From Psococerastis gibbosa (lineage: Eukaryota; Arthropoda; Insecta; Psocodea; Psocidae), in assembly GCA_963971405.1 (NCBI GenBank), contig OZ020487.1:44489039-44553038 (forward strand): 64,000 nt of DNA, given 5' to 3'. The notes beneath the pieces are model-generated. The model was not told the DNA's origin and did no database searches. It saw only the letters and a program-made list of their open reading frames with translations. The translations under genes and the position numbers were made by a program. Below, one piece after another: positions 1-10,500 of the stretch. The first letter of the stretch is position 1; every line of letters begins with the position of its first letter.

Positions 1-311
1 TTTTCAGTCTTCACACACTTGAATTATTCATAAAATTATAGTACTTCCTGTAAGAAGTAAGGCACTATAATATAGAGCCCTAGTAAGAAGTAATCAAGTA
101 ATATCAATAAAAATAAATTTCAATGGCTGCTATGGATGCTACGTTGCTATGGCAGCCGCGTGTCGCCCAGTTGCAAAAAAAATAGGATGTCGAAACTTTA
201 CAGTTTACTTCTGTCCTCCTGTCGAGACTCCACAGACCACAGACCTGAGAGTTGAGACCACCCACAAACCCACAAATCAGTGAATCAGTGAATCACTATA
301 CATTATACAAA
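1..311 (+). promoter_or_regulatory. Nopp140 upstream region and 5' UTR
   Basis: This is the sequence before the first Nopp140 codon. It is mostly AT-rich with a short GC-richer patch around 130-170 (CGCGTGTCGCCCAG). No clear TATA box sits at a sensible distance, so a TATA-less promoter is likely. The transcription start cannot be placed. The start codon at 312 has the context ACAAAATGG, good for insect initiation, and an in-frame ATG is absent upstream within the open frame except at 252, which lacks family similarity. Confidence 0.4.
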
Positions 312-413
312 ATGGCTGAAGACGCGAGTGCTGTAACAAATGCATTAATTTACCAATATATTAGCTCTTTTGATAAGAATTTAGCCGGTGTCTTTAAAAA
401 ATCAAGAAAATGC
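312..413 (+). CDS. Nopp140: Nopp140 exon 1
   Basis: This exon encodes 34 residues beginning [17 protein letters not shown] and ending SRKC, then donor TGC|GTAAGT (phase 0). The helix-rich [11 protein letters not shown] stretch fits the LisH-like N-terminus of NOLC1 proteins. The start was chosen for its initiation context and because the family begins this way. Confidence 0.85.
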
Positions 414-3400
414 GTAAGTACAACCGGTTTTTGACTTGATGGCTATCGCACTTGTACATTTACCAGGAAAAGTTGTCGTATGTTACACCACGTGTTTACC
501 AAACATTTACCCTTCGAATTTGTAAATTTGTATGAAATAATGAGAAAGTTAAGTTTCATTGATTATTTTTTCAAGAACTACAGCACTAGATATACTAGGG
601 AATGGGGAAAATTTAAAGGTATTGTAATGATCGCGGGAAGTAGCAACCGCAAAGTTCTGCTGAAGTTCTTTCAAGTGTAAAGACAAAAATTGGAGTTGTG
701 AAGAGGCTATGGTTCCTACCTCGAAGTTTAGAATAACTCTTTTCAAAACATTGATTAAACCACATGTGAATTATTGTCAATCACTGTTTGTACATGCGCC
801 CGTCCACATTACAAACCAAGTTCAAATACTCCTAAACGATGGAATGAGAGCGGCCCTAAATATTCGAGTGGCGAGGGAGGTTCCACGAAAAGTGTTATAT
901 GAGCAAATTGGAGTCATTCCACTGCTGGATGAAATGTACGTTCATGTAATGATTCTGTTGCACAAGGTAAAACTTCAAGAATGCCCAAGTTATATGGTTG
1001 ACAAGACTAGGAGAGTAAATGAAGTCCACTCATACAGTACACGCCGAGCTAGAAATTTTTATTATGAATTGTCAAATTCTGGAAGAGGAAGAAAATCTAT
1101 CTTTAAGGAATGGGTATCAAAATACAATCAACTAAGTTACGAACTAAAGAACATAACTGAGATTTCGAAATATAAAGTTGCCCTGACGAAGAAGATCCAA
1201 GAAAGTTAAGAAGATGAGAAGTTGATGATGTTGCGGTCAACAAATTAGCAGCTGCTGCTACCATGTTCAACAACAACAACAACTCGGCGCTCCAGTGAAA
1301 ATTATGTGCCAAGATTTATAAAATAATAATAAGAGGGAGCCGTTATTTTCCGCCATCTTCATGCAATCTTGTGTTGTTTGATGATGTTTATTTAATAGCC
1401 ATGCGGTTAGTTTGCGACACTACCCAGTAATAAAAAGGCCAAAAGTTATTGTGATTTGTGATTAGCAGTAGTCTTATCAAATGCTAGTTACTCCAGTGTC
1501 AATAAGGCATGAGAACTATGTCTCCCGCGAGGCCTTGCAAACTGGAACAACAAGTGGAAGTGGAACAGATGTGGGTTTGTACAACACGTGTTGGGGTCGA
1601 AGGGGAGAAAAACGTATGACTTGACTAAGGTAGGCGCGTCCAGCCCGGGGGGACTTTTGGCCGCTGCCACTACACCACGCCATCTCGGATGATCTTCCAC
1701 CGTTAGCTTCCAGTCTCGGGACTCGGGTGCCGGTGGCGTGCACATCCTCGAGCACTTGATCACTCATCTGAGCCTTGGCCTACCGGGACGCCTAGGGTGG
1801 TTGAAGGTGTCTTCGAAAACCAGCTTCGGCGTTCTCTCTCCCCTTGCATACGGTGCAAATGACCACGCCGTCAAAACAGTCTGGCTCTATATACCCGACG
1901 CCCTTTTAGTTCTAATATTATGTTCGGCGAGGCTAAAAGAAAAACGTATATTAAATGCAATTCCTTTAAAATCTAATCTGGCCCTCGAGAAAAAAAGTTT
2001 GGGGACCGCTGCTTTAGATAAACTATTACTATGAAACCAATTGTTCAAAAATACTCGAATATTATGTTTATTAGCTGCAGAAGCTCTAAATTCATATCTG
2101 TTCGGTTTGTGTCATTCAATTGTTTTGGAAACACAATTTTTTCAAAGGCACATAATATATATGTTCGGTCACTGTTGGCAACTACATTTACTAGAAGACT
2201 AACCTCTAGACTGGTTTATCAAGATTACTTTCTACGTTATTCCCTTGTGTAATAATGGTTTGGATTACGAGAGAAGGAAGTTGAATAGCAAGCCAGATCT
2301 CTACCTAGACAATTGAACAATACAATGATCAAAATTATGGTAATATTGTTGATGTTCTGAAATTATTGTTCTTATTCAAGCTTCCTGTTCTAGGTGGATC
2401 TTGAGAAGGGTGCACCATCACTTATTAATGTTGTGTCACATTATACAAAGTAAGTAATGCTATTTTTGTTGTTGTTTAAATAGTAGATTTTTAACCTCAC
2501 TAAATTGAGGCAGAAAAAATTTCTTGGATTCCTATAATTTTTTAAAATGTGAGTAAAATTTGATACCATAAATGGTGGAAATAGGTTCAGAACTGCAGCA
2601 CTCAACAAAAACTAACGAAAAGTTATCCCCCCCCCCCGCTCAGAAATCCTGGGAACGGCATTGGGGCTTAGAACAAAACAAATGCAACGTGTAAGTTTTG
2701 ACCCTATTCAACACCATTCATGGTACCATTGAATCGTTCACTTTCCTCGCTTTTTATCTCTTAACAATATTCATCATTATACCCATTGTTAGACGTGTTG
2801 GCTAACTAAACTTGTGGATCTATACGTTAAAAAAAAAAATAAGGCGTGGGATCCTTACGGACTTGGCGCTATAAATACAAAGACTTCGTCGGAGTCAGAG
2901 GTCGGAGTTGATGAAGTGATGAAGCAGTAGAATCGGGGATGATAGGCCATATTCGATATGAAAGCGTATTTCCAAACGGTTGACATCTATTGTGGCACTG
3001 CGGAGACTCAGCAACTGCTGCTGCTTCGAAGTCTGTGCAGTATGTGCACAATAGATGTCGTCCGCAGGTGCTGACGAAACGATTGGATTTGGCGCTGGTA
3101 GGTGATGTGAGTAGTGCGTATTATTAAAAAAAATATTATTAATAATTTTAAAAATTACAGGACCCATGGTCAAGGAAAGAAATTGAAATGCAAGGGGAAG
3201 AAGGATGAATCGTCTTCGGAAGAAAGTTCCGATTCAGCTGATAAAAAGCCTGCGCAAAACAAGAAAGCTACCCCAGGTTTGTGCAATACAATTAGAAATT
3301 TGTGACATTATTAAGGGTGTACAGCCCGTAGGAAAGTGGCAGCCCGAAATTTATTACTTTTTATTTTTTATTTGTTTCATCAAAGTTGTAGAAGACTACT

Positions 3401-6400
3401 TCATGCATCATATAATAAGGTATTTTTAGTTTTCGAAATTGTAGTTTTTTTTTTTTATAAAAACGATAATACGTTTTTGTTTATCAAATATTTGCATGTT
3501 TCTGAAAAAACTACAATTTCGAAAATTAAAAATATCTTATAATATGATGCATGAAGTAGTCTTCTACAACTTTGATGAGCCAAATCTTTAATAACATGCT
3601 TAGTTAATTAAATAAAAAATAAAAACTATTAAATTTCGGGTTGCCAATTTCCTACGAGCTGTACACTCTTAATCTTTAGCTCCAGTTGCCCGGGTGAGGC
3701 ACGTGAACCTCTTCCACCCCACCTATACTTGTGATTATCCAATACTCCCTCTGATATCATTCTCACTGTTCTGAGATCGTCCTCAATCTCCTTTGGCCTT
3801 CCTCTTTGAATGTTCCCTCTATTTCTTCCTTCGCGCATTTCCTCGTGCACCTGCTGTTATCCATTTGCTTTCTAGTCTCGGTGAAGAGTCTCGCGTCTTG
3901 GTAGATGGCAAAATACATGAACTAAAAGTAAGGTAGGTTGCAGATATGGCTAGTGATGGAGCCATTTTAGCTTTAAGAGTCTCTATGTCTATTGAAAAAC
4001 ACTTAGCCATACGCCTAACAAACGCCCAAACTCAGCTAGGGTGCCTTTTTGCATTTAAATTATACTTACTTACTTGACGTGTCCGGTCCGGGCCTAGGAC
4101 ACGTTGATCCAAAACGTTGCGGTCTGGATGGCCTTGTCGTTGACGTCTGAACGACCCGCCTAGGACACAGCCTCTCCCAGTTAGACAAGAAGGTGGCTGT
4201 CGTCTTGTGTCTGCATTCAAAAGTCCGCCATTCCCCACCTACACAAGTTCGCGCGGCATCTTGTGACCCCCGTTCTTAGCCTATTGAGGCTCCGCCATGC
4301 AGGGTAGGGTAGGGCTCCGGGCGCTATTTTTCCCTGCATGTTTGGAGTTAGGTTCTTCCACCTTATTATACAATATAATTTAAGTTAATATTTATTTATT
4401 TATTTATTTATGTATCGTGTGTTTGCAGTCCATTTAAATTCTTGGAATGTGTTCCTTTATTGCAGTTACAAATGGCAAAGCCCCTGCCATCGCTAAGAAA
4501 GCATCTTCCAGTGATGATTCCTCTTCAGAAGAAGAAACGTCTAAACCATCCACACAAGTTAAGAAGACACCTGTTCAGGCTAAACCTGGTAAGAAATTTA
4601 TGGTCATCATCAGGGGGTCTGGAAATTGCTTGAAATTAATCTTCCTATTCACTTTATAATTTCGATAGCATGAAAATTACGTATAATCATGACCTTGTCT
4701 TTCCGAAGTTAACATTAAATGTTTAGTTCAGCAGTTTATAAGGGTCTTCACAGTGATGGTGTTATCGAGTTAGATATAGTGCCTTAGTTATCATGCTATA
4801 TTTTTACAGGGTAAACAACGTGGTAGTAGTCAGACGTTCGTGGCACGGTTTTAAAGAAAGTGGAAGAACTCTAATCTAGTGCCACATTTGTTTACATTTT
4901 TTTGTACATTTTGGTTATTATAATTTTAAGTATTTACGGTAATTGCTTGTGATAATAGATTATACAAATAAATTTAAATACTACAAAATTTTAAACGCGT
5001 GTTTCAAATCAATCAACAAAAACAAAGATGGCGGCGGTCAAACCTGAGCTACCGATAAGTTAAATAGCGCAGTTAACCAACTTGGAAGTGAGTTTAGGAT
5101 AGCACACTGGTTAGCTTGGTTATTGGGTTATCGGTGTGTTAACTTAACTTGATATAACACACTTAACTAGGTATAACTCGATAGCACGAACACTGTGAAG
5201 ACCCCTTATTTCTAAAATTCAGTTTTTCGCCTGTTACAATGTTAATGTTACCCATTATCGCTTCGATTAGGTGTGAGTTGACACCGAGGACGTGAATCAG
5301 TTAGCCAAAAATTAAAACAATACCAATAATGTCCGAAAACCTGATGTAGTCGTAGGCAGAGCAAGCAGGCATACGTCCAAAAGTCCTTCAAATTATAATC
5401 AAAATTAATTATCCAACGTTCCTTTACAAATCGCATGTCTAAAATCATTTGTTAACGCTGTTTGGTAACTCATAAAGTTTACGTTAATGCTTTCGTAGTT
5501 ATTCGTTAGTAAAAAAATCTTTGTGATGGTTGAAATTTTTGATTTCGAGATTTCAACGGATTTACACGTTTTGAGGTGGCAGGATCCCAAAAACGTATAT
5601 CAGTCGATTTGTTTACCATGAATCTGCCCATGATCATTTTTTCGATACCGATAATAGATTAGTATAGAAAGCACCTACAGGTTCACTCGTACCGGTTTTT
5701 GATAAGCATAGCATTTGCTTGAAAGGGTCGAACTATTGGTGTCAAATGATGTCAAACTTGCGATGTTTGTTAATAGTTTTTCTGAACATGCTGAGTATTC
5801 ACCCGAAAGATTATTGTTTTTTTTTCTGAATTTTCTGGCCATACCTAAATCTAACCATACTGTAAAGTGGTTACTTAAAGTAAAAAACTATTAATAAGTC
5901 ACAAAGCAGAAGTTTAAAGTTAACATTTGGTCTATTTCAGTTGCTAAAGTTCCGCCTAAGAAAGAGTCAAGTAGTGACGATTCTTCGTCGGAAGAGGAAC
6001 CGGCAAAACCTGCTGTAGCGAAACAGCAGCCTACTAAAAAACCAGTAGCTCCCGTTAAGCCAGTTAAAAAACAAGAATCTAGTGATGACTCTAGTAGTGA
6101 CAGTGATGAAGAAAAAAAGAAACCGGCGGCAAAAACTCCCGTCAAAACCATTCCCAAGCCAGCAGCATCTGCTAAGACCTCAGGTAAGGCGGCATTCTGC
6201 GAAGACCAGTGCTGTTTTTTAATTTAAGAGGCGCTTTGCCCTAATGAACTTCCACGCTCCCTGATTCTTCCGGAGTGTTCTGCAGAGGAGGTTGACTTGA
6301 GGTACACGATGACGAGAAGCATGACCCTAAATAAAAAATGACTTTGTTTTATTACTAAGCCAACCTAGCCATAAAGCCCTCTCGTACACTCAGCTAGGAG

Positions 6401-7519
6401 TTAGTTAAGTTGTTTGGCCCAAATGCGCAATATTGTGGTTGTTGGTTCGCCTTATTGTGATGATTTTGCGCTGAATTGCACTATTTTAGAGGTCTTTTTG
6501 ACGTAGACCTAGTTGCTCATTGAGCATTGTCATATATTACTCCATGCAATTTTCGTTATATTTCGTTATATGGGGTAAACTGGCGTATATATTATCCTCG
6601 TCGATATCAGCTTACATCAGTTGGTGTCGGCAATTGGACCAGCTGCCGCTTGCTTCCCATAAACTCAATGTGTAACAGGTCTTATGTGGATTGGGAAAGT
6701 CTGCTGATACTCGTTTTGTTGTTTGTTTTTCAGTAAAAAAAGACGAGTCTTCAAGTGACGAAGACAGTTCCGATGACTCTGAGGAGAATAAGAAGACTCC
6801 TGTCGTCAAGCAACCTCCGACTAAACCTGCTGCAAAGGCAGCACCTGTTCAGAAAAAGAAGCAGAGTTCAAGCAGTGAAGAAGAGTCGTCGGATGATGAA
6901 AAAGCGAAGCCGGCGCCGAAAGTAACACCGGCCAAACCGGCTTCAACACCGGCAAGTAAAAAGGCACCAGCAAAGAAGGAAAGTTCAAGTAGTGAGGAGG
7001 ATTCATCAGAAGATGAGAAAAAACCTGCACCAACCCCAAAGAAAACACCAGCTAAGGTAGTTGTTGCAAAGAAGGCGAGTTCAAGTAGTGAAGATTCGTC
7101 TGATGAGGAAGAAAAGAAACCTGCGGCCAAGCCAACACCAGCTAAAGCTGTCGCTACTCCTGCTAAGGTAGCGAAAAAGGATAGTTCTAGTAGTGAGGAA
7201 GATTCATCTGATGAAGATGCGAAGCCTGCAACTAAATCAACACCATTGAAGGGTGCCATTGCTGGCAAGAAGAAGGATTCTTCGTCGGAAGATAGTTCTT
7301 CTGACGATGAACCACCTGCAAAGAAGGGAACGCCGGCTACCAAAAAGCCAGAAGTAAGTATAGCCGACAGTCTTGGATCGCAATGGGAAAAAGCTATGGC
7401 TAACCTGTTTTGAACTTGAACTTGGTCACGTTCTATATGTAGCTTCATATCAATTCATAAGAAAAAGCAGTCAGGCCCAATAAACAGAATTTGTTATATA
7501 ATCCCTGAATTAACTGTTG

Positions 7520-7573
<54 letters not shown>

Positions 7574-10500
7574 GAAGGGCTTTTTATAAACATAGGCATA
7601 ATTGTAGTGTAGGCCTATTGATCCTTGTGCCGATGACTGTTTCCGAGTGTATTTCTAGCCGTTGACTCCCCGACGTCAACCCACACCGAGTACAAGTGCT
7701 AATGTGCAAGCTCGGACATGCTTACCATTGACATTGTGAGATCGTGTTAACCAAATTTGTGAACAAGTCTATGAATATACTAAAGAAACATTAATTTTTT
7801 AGCCTGTTAAGAAACAGAAGAAAGAAAGTTCTTCAGACGATGACTCTGATGACAGTGAGGAGGCACCGGCCAAGAAACCTGTAGCGCAAGCGCCAGTTGC
7901 CGCTAAGAAGAGAAAAGCACCTGATGATGATGATGACGACGACGATGAAGAAACTACTTCAAAATTCCAGCAGAAGAGTGAGTGGCCGCTTTTGGTTTAC
8001 TACAATATAAGTCATGGAAAAAATAGGGTTTTATGAATTTTATCTGGACCCGCCATTTATAAGGGGAATGTGGGGAAATATTGGCTAATAAGTTGTTGAC
8101 GTCTGCTAATTGGCACTTGTCTTAAATTCAATAAATTATTTGATAACTTTTAATAATTTACGTTTTTTTAAAAATCAAAATCGAACGATCTGTTGGCAAC
8201 AATGATTAAGGGACAGATTTCCAAATATTTCGTTGACAAGGAATGGAATTTCACAAAATAAAGTGACATAATTTTGTTGAATATTTATTTATTTTATAAT
8301 ATTTATTAATTTATAGTATGGTTTTTAGAATACCTCATTGACTTGCCAAAGGATAGCGTCATTAGTTAGGTGATGGCCCCAATAATTAACTATTATTAAT
8401 TAACTGTTAACTAACTATTGATTTAATCCTTATTTCAGGTGCCAAAAAGAAAGCTGTTGATACTGAGAATGGCGGCTCGTTTGACACATCTCATGATAAT
8501 AGCCAGGTGAGAAATTATTGCAATTGCAAGACAACCAGGGATAATTTTTTCTCAATTTTCTACTGTTGCACAGTCAAATTTCTCATGAAATATAGTTAAT
8601 AAGGTGTCATGAACTGGCAAATATATTCCTCTACGCTTTGATGTTCATTATGGTGTCAGTAACACAGATTGACTACGGTTATATTATATATTATTATGGT
8701 ACTTAATTTGTTAAAAATAACGGTCACTGAGGATGTCAGGAGGTCCAAAACTGCCCAATTAGCGTTAGTCACGGCACATACGATATGCCAAATTAAAGAG
8801 GAAAATACATTTTACTTTATAACTTCTCATTTATGACTGTGCGATTAAGATGCCATACGAAATTTTACTTTGAGCGGAAAAATACAGAGGACTCCTTTTG
8901 CGTTAGAACATGCAAACGTGTCGACATTTTTTTTTATAGGGCTAATCGCATACACATTTTAATTAATGAATCCGATTGACCTCTTCAGTCGCCTCTGTAG
9001 GTTAGTACCCGTGTTGAGTTGCGACAAAGAATTGTAATTGTAACTATAATTTTTCCTAGACTAATGGATATTCATCTAAGAAAAAACCTGAGCCTTTCAG
9101 GCGCGTGCGGTCCGAGGAGGTAGAGATTGATCCGCGGCTTGCCGACAACTCGTTCGAGGCCAAGGTAACGCAAGGGTGTCACTGCGAGAGGGGCGTATGG
9201 AAGTGCCTTATTCACTTTTTGTACAAAAGCGGCTGCTCTCTTCTGACAAATAATTTGGTTATAAAATTTGGTGGTTTTGACTGAACAAAAAAAAAAAAAT
9301 TGTGTTCCATTAAAACTTGTAATAACATCATCTGAGGTCACAATCTCTTTACAAGTGAAAAAATCAAATATCTCGTAGAGCTATCAAAAATATCACATCC
9401 ATTGAAGGAAACTTTTCTGCCCATTCTGACAAATGATAAGTAGGCTACCTCTTTTTAACACCAGTTGACCACAAAATTATCGAAAATGACTTATGCGACA
9501 AATACTTACTTACTTAACTTGTCCGGGCCTCTTTGATCCAAAAACTTGCGGCCTGGATGGCCTTGTTATTAGCATCTGAGTGATCTGTCTGGGACGAAAA
9601 CTGTGGCCAACAGGTGCTAGAGACGGCCAAAATTTAGGCGCAAATTCCACCGACCTCGATAGTGATATTGACGTGGTAGCAGACATTAAAGACAGTCTAA
9701 AAATGTCTGCTACCACGTCAATATCAGTATCACTATCGAGGTCGGTGGAATTTGCGCCTTAGTTGGGATTTATTCTAAAGGATGTCATATTTTTGGTAGC
9801 TCAACTATGAATATATCCTGTGAAATACAATGCAAGTAAAAGAATAATTGATGACAGTGAAAACGCATGTAGATATGGTAAATAATTATTTTATAAACCA
9901 TTTAGAACACATAAATGCACCAAGTTTTATAAACAAACTGACGGGAGAGAAGCGCTTATGATGCCGAGCAGTGACTAAATCCACCTTTGCGTTATTTAAT
10001 AGTATATATTAAGGTCACTTTCATACAAACCTCTCGTTATTTTGCAGGAAGGTGGTGAAGAGGAGGAAGAAAACGGCTATGGCGGAGGTGGTCGCTTTGG
10101 ATTGGGCTATAAAGACAGGGGTGGTCGAGGTGGTAGAGGTAGGGGTGGAGAGCGAGGGGGTCGCGGGAGGGGTGGAGGCGACAACAGTTACGGGCAGAGG
10201 GAAAGCGACTGGAACTGCCCCAGTGCTAGCTGCGCAAGCTCAAATTTCGCATTTAGGCATGAATGCTTCCGTTGCGGGCAAGCCAAGCCTGGTGGAGAGG
10301 GGGGTGAAAGTGTCAGTCCTGGCGGTGGCCGCGGTGGTTTTAGGGGCCGAGGAAGAGGTGGCGGCGAAAGCAGTTATGGGCAACGTGACAGTGGTGGCTT
10401 TGAGAAACGAGAAGGCGATTGGAACTGCCCCAGTGCCAGCTGCGGAAGTTCGAATTTCGCATTTAGGCAAGAGTGCTTCCGTTGCGGTCAGGGCAAGTCT

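Noticed and set aside
6849-7448. 199-codon minus-strand frame rich in Ser/Gly/Ala
   Set aside because: It is the antisense of the Nopp140 acidic repeat exon; its composition is explained by the complementary strand.
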